Notes: a model not told the origin generated them from the letters alone. A stretch of 64,000 nt of DNA from Micromonospora sp. WMMD1128 (GCF_027497235.1 NZ_CP114902.1:3299501-3363500), one strand, 5' to 3'; shown: positions 8,402 to 16,220, counted from the stretch's first letter. Program-made: numbers and translations.

Positions 8402-9679
8402 TCAGGCGGGGGTCAGGACGGCTTCCTTCAGGAGGCGGCGGGTCAGCACCAGGCGGTCGGCGTCGTCGTCCAGGCCGGGCAGGTCGCCGACCCGGGTGAC
8501 CTCGCCGGCCAGCAGCGCGCGCAGCGCCGCCTCGCACGTGCCGGGCAGGGTGAGCGTGCGGTCGACCAGGCGCAGCGCGACGCGACCGGCGCCGGTCGGG
8601 GTGAGCTGCCAGCGCAGGCCGTCCCGGACCGCGATCCGGCTGTCCGGGCTCAGCCGGGCCAGCGCCTCGGCCTGGGCGAGCGGTCGGATCGGCGCCGGGC
8701 GGGCGGCCGGCCACACCCGGTCCCGCAGCCGCGCGGCCACCGCCGCCGGCTCGGCCCGCAGCAGCCAGTCGCGCAGCGCCTCGACGGTCTCGGTGAGTTC
8801 CGGCTCGATCGCGTCGGCGTCGGCCAGGTCGAGGCCGAACGGCAGGCCGGCGCGCAGTCGGGCGTCCTCGGCGGCCAGGGCCAGCAGCTCCTCGACCATG
8901 GCGTACCGGGTCAGCGCCCGGATCCCCACGGTCAGGTGCAGCGAGCTGGACTCCTGCGCCTGGGCGCTGTGCAGCCAGCCGCGGGGCAGGTAGAGCGCGT
9001 CGCCCGGTTCGAGCACCACGTCCAGCGCGGGCCGGCCGTCGGCGGTGGCGGCGACCTCGTCGGCCCGGCCACCCCAGGGCTGGCGCTCCAGCGGGTCGGC
9101 GAGCACCGGCGGGTGGATGCGCCAGTGCTTGCGGCCGTCGACCTGGAGCACGAACACGTCGTGGGTGTCGTAGTGGGTGGCGAAACCCTGGCTGCCGGCC
9201 GGGGTGAGGTAGGCGTTCACCTGCAACGGCTGGGCCAGCGCGGCGCCCAGGTCACGGGCGAAGTCGACGAGCGCCGGCCAGGTGCGGTGCAGGCCCTGGA
9301 GCACGAGCGTGGCGCCGTCGGCGTAGAGCGCCAGCACCTTGTCGTCGCGCACCTGGTCGCCGATCTCGGCGCCGGCGCCACCGCCGCCGGTGTACCGCGC
9401 CGCCGGCACGAGCTGGCCGTCCTTGGCCACCCGCAGGAACGGGGTACGCAGGCCGCGGCGGCTGAGCAACTCGTCGGCGTCGGCGGGGCTGAGCAGGTCG
9501 GTGAAGCCGTCCGGGTTGGGCAGCTCGGCGGCCCGGGACAGCAGTGGGCCGCGGCCCCAGTGGTCGGCGACGAACGTGGCCGGCTCGACCGCCACGCAGC
9601 GGGCCAGCGCCCCGGCGGCAGGAGACGGACCCGCCGGGTGGCCGTGGCCACCCGGCGGGTCGACGTGCGTCATGGTCAT
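8402..9679 (-). CDS. JmjC/cupin-4 family Fe(II)/2-oxoglutarate-dependent oxygenase
   Basis: A 425-residue protein of the RoxA/MINA53-like 'ribosomal oxygenase' superfamily, which hydroxylates amino-acid side chains in proteins. Iron ligands fit H169 and D171 in HYDTHDVFVLQV and H237 in PRGWLHSA; 'GRKHWRIH' provides the usual lysine/tryptophan strand. The C-terminal 170 residues form the dimerisation/winged-helix region typical of this family. The start at ATG 9679 is three bases after the stop of a repeat-peptide gene, so both are on one transcript. In that setting the peptide, not a ribosomal protein, is the most likely substrate; this is inference. Confidence 0.88.
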   Translation of the reverse strand: MTMTHVDPPGGHGHPAGPSPAAGALARCVAVEPATFVADHWGRGPLLSRAAELPNPDGFTDLLSPADADELLSRRGLRTPFLRVAKDGQLVPAARYTGGGGAGAEIGDQVRDDKVLALYADGATLVLQGLHRTWPALVDFARDLGAALAQPLQVNAYLTPAGSQGFATHYDTHDVFVLQVDGRKHWRIHPPVLADPLERQPWGGRADEVAATADGRPALDVVLEPGDALYLPRGWLHSAQAQESSSLHLTVGIRALTRYAMVEELLALAAEDARLRAGLPFGLDLADADAIEPELTETVEALRDWLLRAEPAAVAARLRDRVWPAARPAPIRPLAQAEALARLSPDSRIAVRDGLRWQLTPTGAGRVALRLVDRTLTLPGTCEAALRALLAGEVTRVGDLPGLDDDADRLVLTRRLLKEAVLTPA

Positions 9680-9682
9680 CGC

Positions 9683-9985
9683 TCAGGCGCTGCCGTCGGC
9701 GCCGCCGTCGTGCTGGCCGGGGGTCGCGCCGCCGTCGGCCGGACCCTCCGCGCCGCCGTCCGCGCCACCGTCGTGCTGACCCGGCGTCGCGCCGCCGTCG
9801 GCCGGACCCTCCGCGCCGCCGTCCGCGCCACCGTCGTGCTGACCCGGGGCCGCGCCGCCGTCGGCCGGACCCTCCGCGCCGCCGTCCGCGCCACCGTCGT
9901 GCTGACCCGGCGTCGCGCCACCGTCGGCCGGACCCTCCAGCCCGCCGCCGCCGCTGGTCTGGATGTCGTCGTCGTTCAAAGCCAT
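9683..9985 (-). CDS. repeat peptide, candidate substrate (precursor) of the adjacent JmjC oxygenase
   Basis: A 100-residue protein. A 16-residue head, MALNDDDIQTSGGGGL, is followed by four tandem copies of a 21-residue unit, EGPADGGATPGQHDGG plus ADGGA, with only T/A and G/S changes. It is extremely rich in Gly, Ala and Asp, has no aromatic residue, Cys or Lys, and carries exactly one His-Asp pair per unit. The start ATG at 9985 has GAGGGAG about ten bases upstream. The JmjC gene begins three bases after its stop. A short acidic leader, Gly-rich boundary and repeating core next to a modifying enzyme is the layout of a RiPP precursor. No known RiPP class is recognised, so the function is a hypothesis. 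Confidence 0.75.
   Translation of the reverse strand: MALNDDDIQTSGGGGLEGPADGGATPGQHDGGADGGAEGPADGGAAPGQHDGGADGGAEGPADGGATPGQHDGGADGGAEGPADGGATPGQHDGGADGSA
9686..9937 (-). repeat. four tandem 63-bp coding repeats
   Basis: Four in-frame 63-bp units inside the repeat-peptide gene, nearly identical at the nucleotide level (for example GCGCCGTCGGCCGGACC recurs in each on the plus strand). Such near-identity suggests recent expansion or gene conversion; unit number may vary between strains. Confidence 0.95.
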
Positions 9986-10198
9986 GGGTGCTCCCTCGGT
10001 GTGCCGCCCCGCGTGTTCCCGGGGACCGTGTTGCAGCGGGTGGTACCCCACATTCGATCTTCTCTAACACACCGTAGACGTCCGGACCGGCACACGCGGA
10101 CGGTTCGCGCCGGCACGGCCGGCGGACCCGGTCGGTGCCAGGACGCGGAGGGTGGACCGGCGGGCCGGGCCGCCGGTCCCCCGGACGCCACCGGCCGG

Positions 10199-10627
10199 TC
10201 AGGGGATCAGCTGACCGAGGTCGCGCGGCAGGTTCGACTTCACGTCCTGCCACTCCCCCTGGGTGACGTGCCGGCGCAGCGTGTCCAGCACGACCTGCAC
10301 CACCCGCCGCGGGCCGCCGTCGGTGTCGTACGGGAAGCCCTGGCGGACCTCGTAGAGGAAGTCGTCGCGGTTGAGCTTGATCGGCACGTTCTCCGGCTGC
10401 CAGCCGTCGAAGTAGATGCCCCGCAGCAGCACCGGCAGCTGCTGGGCGAACTCGGCGCTCTCCCCCACCGGCATCCGGTCGCGCAGCAGGTGCAGCACCG
10501 TGCGCAACGCGGCGTAGGACTGGTTGCGGCGATCCGCCGGCCAGCCGTACGCCGACTCGATTTCCTTGAGGATCACGTTCGTCTTGTCCAGCGAGGACTC
10601 GAACGCGGACATCAACTGCTCAGCCAT
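10199..10627 (-). CDS. DUF2267 family protein
   Basis: A 142-residue helical protein matching DUF2267: 'ALRTVLHLLRDRMPVGESAEFAQQLP' followed by 'VLLRGIYFDGW' and a second related helical half with 'RRVVQVVLDTLRRHV' and 'NLPRDLGQLIP'. The family is common in actinobacteria and often lies among stress genes; biochemical role unknown. The start is ATG 10627, five bases after the stop of a 61-residue basic protein, so the two are probably co-transcribed. A 213-bp gap downstream separates it from the repeat-peptide gene, and I see no clear terminator in that gap. Confidence 0.9.
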   Translation of the reverse strand: MAEQLMSAFESSLDKTNVILKEIESAYGWPADRRNQSYAALRTVLHLLRDRMPVGESAEFAQQLPVLLRGIYFDGWQPENVPIKLNRDDFLYEVRQGFPYDTDGGPRRVVQVVLDTLRRHVTQGEWQDVKSNLPRDLGQLIP

Positions 10628-10632
10628 CCGGC

Positions 10633-10818
10633 TCACCCCCGGGCGTCGGTTTCCCAGCGTCGGTCGTCGGCGCGTCGCGGCGGTCCGCTCGGCCCCCGCC
10701 AGAGCCGGGTCGGGCTGAAGCGGCCGGGCCGCCCCGCGCGCCCGCGCGGCACACCGGTGTCGCCGACCACGTGCAGGACGCCGCCGCGGCGTCGATCCGC
10801 CACCACCCGTACCGTCAT
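10633..10818 (-). CDS. small basic protein, unknown function
   Basis: A 61-residue Arg/Gly/Pro-rich frame starting MTVRVVADRRRGGVLHVV. The start at ATG 10818 has a consensus GGAGG six bases before it, and the stop lies five bases before the DUF2267 start. The good ribosome-binding site and tight spacing support translation, but the arginine-rich composition is also what a chance frame in this DNA gives. No family recognised. Confidence 0.5.
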   Translation of the reverse strand: MTVRVVADRRRGGVLHVVGDTGVPRGRAGRPGRFSPTRLWRGPSGPPRRADDRRWETDARG

Positions 10819-10922
10819 GACCCACCTCCTCGTCGCCGCGCGCGGTCCGGCGGGCCGCGCGCACCGCCCATGCTGCGCGGCGGACGGGTGAGCGGGCCTC
10901 ACCCGGTGTGGGTGAAGCGCGC

Positions 10923-11792
10923 TCAGTTCGCCAGCAGGCCGACGAGCGTGGTGGCGTTGCGCTGGGCGTGGTCGCGATAGCAGTTGTTCATCAGCACGTG
11001 CGTCCGTTCGGCCCGCCCGGCCAGTTCGCGCAGCTTCGGCGCCCAGTCGCGCAGTTCCCGGTCGGAGTAGTCGTAGCCGAACTTCTCGTGGATGTCCTTG
11101 CTCGTCCACTTGTCGCTGTGCCCGTGGAACCGGACCACCGCGAGGTCCGCGGTGGCGGCCAGCACCGGCGGTACGGACGACCGGTGGCCCTGCGGCATGT
11201 CCACGCAGACGAGCGGCAGTTCGTGCCCGCGCAGGAACTCAAGCGTCTCGTCGGCGTGGTCGCCGTCGAACCAGGAGGCGTGCCGGAACTCGAAGACCGG
11301 GCGCAGCGGGGCGCACCGCCGCGCCACCTCGAGCAGGTACTGCTTGTTGTCCCGCCGGAGGGTGAACCAGGGTGGGAACTGGAACAGCAGCGCGCCGAGC
11401 TTGCCGGCGGAGACCAGCGGGTCGAGGGCGGACAGGAACCGGGTCCAGACCTCCTCGTACGCCTGCGCCGGCAGGTCACCCGGGTAGACGGTGCGCTTCT
11501 GCGTGGCCGGCCGCAGGTCCTTGTAGAGCGCGGAGACCCGGGTCGGGTGGCCGGTCAGCAGGCTGAACGCCTTGACGTTGAAGGTGAACCCGGGTGGCGT
11601 GCGGTCCGCCCACAGCCGAGCGGTCCGCTCGGCCGGCGGCGAATAGTAGGTGGCGTCCACCTCGACCAACGGGAACTGCCGGGCGTAGTAGGACAGCCGG
11701 CGCTCCGGGGTGTCGGCGTCCGCCGGGTACCAGCCGGAGTCGAGCAGGGTCCGGTCGGTCCACGACGCGGTGCCCACCTCGATCTCACCCAC
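10923..11792 (-). CDS. DUF72 (YecE-like) family protein
   Basis: A 289-residue TIM-barrel-like DUF72 protein. Family signatures are visible: 'IEVGTASWTDRTLL' with 'WYP' near the start, 'FPLVEVDATYY', 'FTFNVKAFSLLTGH', 'LGALLFQFPPWF', 'VFEFRHASWF' and the C-terminal 'THVLMNNCYRDHAQRNA'. The length is normal and all conserved blocks are present. Biochemical activity is not established. It starts at GTG 11792. It lies between the 61-residue protein and the DksA/TraR-type gene on the same strand, with gaps of 104 and 25 bp. Confidence 0.92.
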   Translation of the reverse strand: MGEIEVGTASWTDRTLLDSGWYPADADTPERRLSYYARQFPLVEVDATYYSPPAERTARLWADRTPPGFTFNVKAFSLLTGHPTRVSALYKDLRPATQKRTVYPGDLPAQAYEEVWTRFLSALDPLVSAGKLGALLFQFPPWFTLRRDNKQYLLEVARRCAPLRPVFEFRHASWFDGDHADETLEFLRGHELPLVCVDMPQGHRSSVPPVLAATADLAVVRFHGHSDKWTSKDIHEKFGYDYSDRELRDWAPKLRELAGRAERTHVLMNNCYRDHAQRNATTLVGLLAN

Positions 11793-11817
11793 GGGACCGA
11801 CCGACGACCGGGCGGGC

Positions 11818-12216
11818 TCAGGCCGCCCGCCGCTCCCGGGTCTGCTTGCACGCCACGCAGGAGGTGGCGGACGGGAAGATCTCCAGCCGTTCCACCGGGA
11901 TCGGCGCGGCGCAGCCCTCGCAGTAGCCGTAGGTGCCCTCGTCGAGGCGGGCCAGCGCGCGCTCGAACTGGGCGCGCCGCTCCAGGATGGTGCGCAGCAG
12001 GGACTGCGCGGTGTCCCGCTCGGCGGTCTTGGTGCCGCTGTCGGCCTGGTCGTCGCCGGCGGTGTCGCCGACCTCGACCAGACGCAGCACCTGGCTCTGC
12101 GCGACGGCGAGGTCGTACTCCGCGGTCAGTTCGTCGTACCGGGACCGCAGGGACTGCCGGATCTGGTCGACCTCCGCCTGGGAGCGGCCCGTGGCTGTCG
12201 TGTCGTGGACGAGCAT
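11818..12216 (-). CDS. DksA/TraR C4-type zinc-finger protein
   Basis: A 132-residue protein with an N-terminal helical hairpin (QIRQSLRSRYDELTAEYDL) and a C-terminal four-cysteine zinc finger, CEGC...CVAC. The spacing between the Cys pairs is typical of DksA/TraR ('GTYGYCEGCAAPIPVERLE'). Such proteins bind RNA polymerase through the secondary channel. The hairpin tip lacks an obvious DxxDxA motif, so a DksA-like ppGpp role is uncertain. I chose ATG 12216 because AGGAAAGG precedes it; an in-frame ATG at 12243 has no ribosome-binding site. Confidence 0.9.
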   Translation of the reverse strand: MLVHDTTATGRSQAEVDQIRQSLRSRYDELTAEYDLAVAQSQVLRLVEVGDTAGDDQADSGTKTAERDTAQSLLRTILERRAQFERALARLDEGTYGYCEGCAAPIPVERLEIFPSATSCVACKQTRERRAA

Positions 12217-12412
12217 CGCTGCCTGCCTTTCCTGCGGTCTCATAACGGGTCCGGCCGGAGCGACGAGCGCCGGCGGACCCGGTCCGGGACGTGGTGGGCG
12301 GGCGAACTCACCCGTGCCCTGTGAGCCGGGCGAATACCCCTGCCCCCAGCGGGCCAAACCGGAGATTTCCTGTCACTTTCCGGTGAGTTCGTGCCCGCGT
12401 GCGCGCATCGGC

Positions 12413-13042
12413 TCAGCCGGTCTCCACGAGGGCCGGGTGGCGGGGGTCGTCGGCGCGTACCACCACGTCGGCGAAGGAGGCCGGGTCGACCTCGTCGGCG
12501 TAGCGGGCGAAGGCCGGCAGGGTCCAGCGCCACGCCGGGTCGGTGCGCCGGGCCAGCGCCGCCGGGGAGAGCACCAGATGCACGGCGACGTCGAACGGCA
12601 GCGGGCCGCCGAGCAGCAGCGCGCCGCTGACCAGGACCACGCCGCCGGCCGGCACCCGCCGGTAGGTGGCCCGGCTGGCCCGGTCGGTGTCGGCGTCCCA
12701 GAGCGACGGCAGCAGCCGGCCGCTGCCGTCCGGGCCGGCCGGGTCGAGCACCTCGCGGCGCAGGCCCGGTTCGTCGAGCCAGCCCTCGTAGTACGCGTCC
12801 GGGTTGGTGCGTCCCTGTTCCAGGCGCACCGAGGCGGGACGGAGGAAGTCGGCGGCCCGTACGTGCAGCACCGGCCGTCCGGCGGCGCGCAGCGGGTCGA
12901 CGAGGGCGGCGGCGAGGGCGTCCGGTTCGGCGGCCGGCGGCCCGTCGACGGCCACCCGCAGCCGCCCGGGCGTCTCGGCGGAGGTGAGCCGCGCGACCAG
13001 TTCGGCGACGAGGCGGTCGGGGCTGATCGGACGGACACGCAT
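12413..13042 (-). CDS. uridine kinase-like protein with degenerate P-loop
   Basis: A 209-residue protein with the layout of actinobacterial uridine kinase-like NMP-kinase-fold proteins: an N-terminal 'RLRVAVDGPPAAEPDALAA' where the P-loop should be, 'VLHVRAADFLRPASVR', 'YYEGWLDEPGLRREVLDP', 'GGVVLVSGALLLGG' and 'VDPASFADVVV'. The GxxxxGK[ST] P-loop is replaced by GPPAAEPDA, without lysine and Ser/Thr, so ordinary ATP-dependent uridine phosphorylation is doubtful. The downstream DFLRP and YYEGW motifs are conserved, which suggests selection for another role, such as nucleotide binding. It starts at ATG 13042 with no strong ribosome-binding site. Confidence 0.8.
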   Translation of the reverse strand: MRVRPISPDRLVAELVARLTSAETPGRLRVAVDGPPAAEPDALAAALVDPLRAAGRPVLHVRAADFLRPASVRLEQGRTNPDAYYEGWLDEPGLRREVLDPAGPDGSGRLLPSLWDADTDRASRATYRRVPAGGVVLVSGALLLGGPLPFDVAVHLVLSPAALARRTDPAWRWTLPAFARYADEVDPASFADVVVRADDPRHPALVETG

Positions 13043-13145
13043 CCGTCCATCCTGCCCGGCCAGCCGCGCGGACCGACCACGAGTGCGCGTCCGGGCGGTC
13101 GGGGCTCCGTCCGGCGAGCGGGCTCTCGCAGGGGTGGCGTGCAGG

Positions 13146-13751
13146 TCAGCCGGTGCGGTCGATGGTCACCCGGGCGTCGTCGGCGAGCCGGTAGCCCACC
13201 CCGTAGACGGTGGTGACGAGCGGCACGTCCACGCCGACCTTGCCGCGCAGCCGGCGCACGTGCACGTCGACGGTGCGGACGCCGGCGTGCTCGTACCCCC
13301 AGACGGCGTTGAGCAGTTGCAGTCGGGTGAAGACCCGGCGCGGGTGGGCGACCAGGTGCAGCAGCAGGTCGAACTCCAGGCGGGTCAGCGGCAACGGCTC
13401 GCCGTCGCGCAGCACCGACCGGGAGGAGGCCAGGATGTGCAGGGTCGTCATCGTCGAGGCGAGCGGACGTGCGGGGGCCCGACCGGTCGGCACCTCGGGG
13501 CGGCGTTCCGCCGCGACGGTCCCCGTGCTGATCACCGCGTCGCCGCGTTCGAGCAGCTCACGAGCCGCGTCGAGGAGCCGGCGGGCGGCCGGGGTGAGCG
13601 ACTCCTCGCAGGCCAGCGGAATGTTCAGGGTCACCGTGAGCACGGGCGTGGCGGTGTTGGCGGGGCGACGTTGACCGCCGGGCGGACGACCGGGGACCAC
13701 GGGTTGGGACGTATGCCATCCGGCGCGCGGCGAGGCGGGGCTGACCGACAT
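13146..13751 (-). CDS. OmpR-type winged-helix regulator without receiver domain (paralogue 1)
   Basis: A 201-residue protein. The C-terminal 100 residues are an OmpR/PhoB-type winged helix: 'LTRLEFDLLLHLVAHPRRVFTR', 'LLNAVWGYEHAGVRTVDVHV', 'VTTVYGVGYRLADD'. The N-terminal half is not a CheY-like receiver: there is no phospho-acceptor Asp pattern, only a short beta strand and helix (LTVTLNIPLACEESLTPAARR). Phosphorylation control is therefore unlikely. The start is ATG 13751 with AGGAGG six bases upstream. The paralogue lies just upstream on the same strand. The 291-bp gap between them has an AT-richer patch at about 13840-13930 that probably carries the promoter. Confidence 0.9.
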   Translation of the reverse strand: MSVSPASPRAGWHTSQPVVPGRPPGGQRRPANTATPVLTVTLNIPLACEESLTPAARRLLDAARELLERGDAVISTGTVAAERRPEVPTGRAPARPLASTMTTLHILASSRSVLRDGEPLPLTRLEFDLLLHLVAHPRRVFTRLQLLNAVWGYEHAGVRTVDVHVRRLRGKVGVDVPLVTTVYGVGYRLADDARVTIDRTG

Positions 13752-14042
13752 GGTCCTCCTTGGCTGGTCCGGGTATCTCCCCGCGGCCCGGGACACCGCT
13801 TCATCGATGCTTCCCGGCGCTCGCGTGGGGGTCAAGGGGCCATTGTGTTGCATGAATGTGACAATTGACGAACACACCGGAGCGGAGTGCTCGCTCTGCG
13901 TGCGAGGCCCGTTGATTACAGCAGAGCGACGAAACGCGGTGTTACGGGGGGTCCCCGCCCGGTTCACAATGGCCGGTAGGGCACGGAACGTGAACGCGGC
14001 GCACCCGGAAGCCGGGTACGCCGCGTGTCGGCGGGCGGCGAC

Positions 14043-14651
14043 TCAGGCGTCGCGGTCCACCTCGATCGGGGCGTCGTCGGCGAGCCGGTAGCCGACGCCG
14101 TACACGGTGGTCACCAGCGGCGTGTCCGGACCGAACTTGGCCCGCAGCCGACGGATGTGGACGTCCACCGTGCGGGCCACCGCGTGCTCGTAGCCCCACA
14201 CGTTGGCGAGGAGCTGCCGCCGGGTGAACACCCGACGCGGGTGCTCGGCGAGGAACAGCAGCAGGTCGTACTCGATCCGGGTGAGGGCGACCTCGACGCC
14301 GCCGTGCCGGACCCGCCGGGTGCCGGTGAGGATGCGCAGGCCGCCGGACAGGTCCGGCGTCGCCGGTGGCGGCTCGGCCGGCGTCTCCCGGGGTTCGGCA
14401 GGTCGGGCGGCGACGCGGCGCAGGTCGAGCACGGCCGGGGCGGCCCGGTGCCCGTCGGGGTGGACCGCGTCCTCGCCGGCGGTGGCGAGTTCGTCCAGCA
14501 GCTCGACCAGCCGGGCCAGGCCGGGCGTCAGCGGGCCGGCACCCAGGTCGAGGGTGACGGTCAGGGTCGGTCCGGTACGCGGCCGGGGCGGCAGGACCCG
14601 GTCGGTGCGGCCCGGTCGGGCCGGACGGGTGGTGAGGGCGACGACGGACAT
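14043..14651 (-). CDS. OmpR-type winged-helix regulator without receiver domain (paralogue 2)
   Basis: A 202-residue paralogue of the next gene downstream. The winged helix is nearly the same ('LTRIEYDLLLFLAEHPRRVFTR', 'LANVWGYEHAVARTVDVHI', 'VTTVYGVGYRLADD'). The N-terminal half shares only the 'LTVTLDLGAGPLTPGLARL' strand-helix, and no receiver domain is present. The start is ATG 14651 with AGGAGG upstream. The strong conservation of the recognition helix suggests that both proteins read similar DNA sites, while the divergent N-terminal halves may sense different signals; both points are inference. Confidence 0.9.
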   Translation of the reverse strand: MSVVALTTRPARPGRTDRVLPPRPRTGPTLTVTLDLGAGPLTPGLARLVELLDELATAGEDAVHPDGHRAAPAVLDLRRVAARPAEPRETPAEPPPATPDLSGGLRILTGTRRVRHGGVEVALTRIEYDLLLFLAEHPRRVFTRRQLLANVWGYEHAVARTVDVHIRRLRAKFGPDTPLVTTVYGVGYRLADDAPIEVDRDA

Positions 14652-14703
14652 GGGTGCCTCCTGTGCGGGCGGGCGCCCCGCCCCGCCGGGTGCGGCGGGA
14701 CGG

Positions 14704-15195
14704 TCAGCGGAGTGCCCGGCCGGCAGTGACCGGGGGCGCGGTGGACGAGGGTCGGGACGGCGGGGTGGGGCCGAGGGTGGGCAGGCCGGCGATGCGCCAG
14801 GCGGCGAAGCCACCCGCCACGTCGGTGGCGCGGCGCAGGCCGATGTCCTGTAGCGCGGCGGCGGCCAGCGACGAGGTGTAGCCCTCCTGGCAGAGGACGA
14901 CCACGGGCACGTCGTAGTCGACCGCCTGCGGCAGCCGGGCCGGGCAGCGCGGGTCGAAGCGCCACTCCAGGACGTTGCGCTCGACGGTGAGCGCGCCGGG
15001 CACGGTGCCGTGCGCGGCCCGCTGGCCGGCGGGGCGGATGTCGACGAGCAACGCGCCGCCCCGGTGGGCCAGGTGCGCCTGCTCCGGGTCGAGGCGCCGC
15101 AGCCGGGCGCGGGCGGCGGCGAGGAGGTCGTCGATCCCCCGGGAGCCGGGTGGGGGGACCGGACAGCTCTCGACGAGGGCGGGGGTCAGCGCCAT
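14704..15195 (-). CDS. rhodanese-like sulfurtransferase
   Basis: A 163-residue single-domain rhodanese. The active-site loop is CQEGYTS in 'VVVLCQEGYTSSLAAAAL', with the catalytic Cys near residue 105. It is preceded by the 'LLVDIRPAGQRAAHGTVPGAL' signature and followed by 'ATDVAGGFAAWRIAGLP'. It transfers sulfane sulfur to a thiophilic acceptor. The start at ATG 15195 has GGAAGGA upstream. It lies 50 bp downstream of a cysteine dioxygenase gene on the same strand, so it probably handles sulfur released from cysteine breakdown or clears persulfide. Confidence 0.93.
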   Translation of the reverse strand: MALTPALVESCPVPPPGSRGIDDLLAAARARLRRLDPEQAHLAHRGGALLVDIRPAGQRAAHGTVPGALTVERNVLEWRFDPRCPARLPQAVDYDVPVVVLCQEGYTSSLAAAALQDIGLRRATDVAGGFAAWRIAGLPTLGPTPPSRPSSTAPPVTAGRALR

Positions 15196-15245
15196 GTCGG
15201 CGTCCTTCCGTTCGACGGGGTTCGGGATCGGGGTGGCGGGCCGGC

Positions 15246-15698
15246 TCACCACGCGACGCCGGCCTCGGCCACCTCGGCGACCCGGAGCCGCCCGGCGTCG
15301 AGGCGGTAGCGGGTCATCCGGCGCAGCGCGGGCCGGTAGACGTGCACACTCACCGCGGGCTGGTCGCCGCGGTTGGTGACCTGGTGCACGTGCCGGGCGC
15401 CGAAACGCCGGCCGGCGCCGGCGGCGAGCCGGTGCGGACGCAGCCGGCTGCCGCTCACCGTCTCCTCGGTGAGCACGCCGACGACGACCAGGAAGGCGCC
15501 GGACGAGCCGCCGTGGTCGTGCAGGTCGGTGCCCTGCCCCGGCAACCAGCTCAGCGCCCACACCTCGTGCTCGCCGTCGGCGTGCAGCCGCGCGTACCAC
15601 CGCTCGGACCGGTCGAAGCGCAACGGCACCGGCCAGCCGGTCGGGTCGGCCCAGCGGGCGGCGACGGTGCGCAGGTCGGTCGGGTCGGTGCTGGTCAT
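15246..15698 (-). CDS. cysteine dioxygenase family protein
   Basis: A 150-residue cupin of the cysteine dioxygenase type I family, which oxidises L-cysteine (or another thiol) to the sulfinate with ferrous iron. The metal ligands fit HDHGGSSGAF and the later 'RHVHQVTNRGD'; 'VWALSWLPGQGTDLHDHG' is characteristic. I chose ATG 15698 with GAGGA upstream; an in-frame ATG at 15740 would add 14 residues and lacks a ribosome-binding site. It is the first gene of a two-gene sulfur operon with the rhodanese. The upstream 110 bp contain a palindrome that may be an operator. Confidence 0.92.
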   Translation of the reverse strand: MTSTDPTDLRTVAARWADPTGWPVPLRFDRSERWYARLHADGEHEVWALSWLPGQGTDLHDHGGSSGAFLVVVGVLTEETVSGSRLRPHRLAAGAGRRFGARHVHQVTNRGDQPAVSVHVYRPALRRMTRYRLDAGRLRVAEVAEAGVAW

Positions 15699-15752
15699 CG
15701 GCGGGACGTCCTCACGGTGCGGAGCGGCGCGTACTCCCATACCTTAGGCGGC

Positions 15753-15767
15753 AAACCCGATAGGTTT
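15753..15767. promoter_or_regulatory. palindrome between cysteine dioxygenase and ankyrin genes, candidate operator
   Basis: AAACC-CGATA-GGTTT, five-base perfect arms with a five-base centre, followed on the plus strand by AGTAGGTAATT. It lies in the AT-richest part of the divergent gap, 55 bp upstream of the cysteine dioxygenase start. Position and symmetry suggest a dimeric regulator site for the sulfur operon; no regulator is identified. Confidence 0.4.
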
Positions 15768-15808
15768 AGTAGGTAATTCCAGATGCTGGGATGATCTAGG
15801 CTGGGCGG

Positions 15809-16201
15809 ATGCCCGACGAACTGGACGGCGAGACGATCGCCTTCGCGCACCGGATGTTCGACCTGGCCCGCAGCGGAGCGACGGAGGAACTGGCCGCCAA
15901 CGTGGACGGCGGACTGCCGGTCAACCTCACCAACGCCAAGGGCGACACGCTGCTGATCCTGGCCGCCTACCACGCCCACCCGGAGACCGTCTCGGCCTTG
16001 CTCGCCCGCGGCGCCGACCCGGCCCGGGTCAACGACCGGGGGCAGACCGCGCTGGCGGCGGCCTTGTTCCGGCAGAACGCGGCGGCGGTCCGGGCGCTGC
16101 TCGACGCCGGCGCCGACCCGGACCACGGTGGCCCCTCCGCGGTCGAGACCGCCCGCTTCTTCGACCTGCCGGAGATGCTGACGCTGCTCGGTCGGGACTG
16201 A
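15809..16201 (+). CDS. ankyrin-repeat protein
   Basis: A 130-residue protein made of about three ankyrin repeats: 'GDTLLILAAYHAHPETVSALLARGADP', then 'GQTALAAALFRQNAAAVRALLDAGADP', then a shorter 'GPSAVETARFFDLPEMLTLL' cap. Such short bacterial ankyrin proteins are cytosolic interaction modules; the partner is unknown. It is divergent from the cysteine dioxygenase gene and is followed after 19 bp by the DUF3500 gene on the same strand. Confidence 0.92.
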   Translation: MPDELDGETIAFAHRMFDLARSGATEELAANVDGGLPVNLTNAKGDTLLILAAYHAHPETVSALLARGADPARVNDRGQTALAAALFRQNAAAVRALLDAGADPDHGGPSAVETARFFDLPEMLTLLGRD

Positions 16202-16220
16202 CCTGCGGTATACAGGGCCG

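Noticed and set aside
9686..9937. Possible CRISPR or non-coding tandem repeat
   Set aside because: The repeats are 63 bp, without spacers, and read in frame through a gene with a good start and ribosome-binding site.
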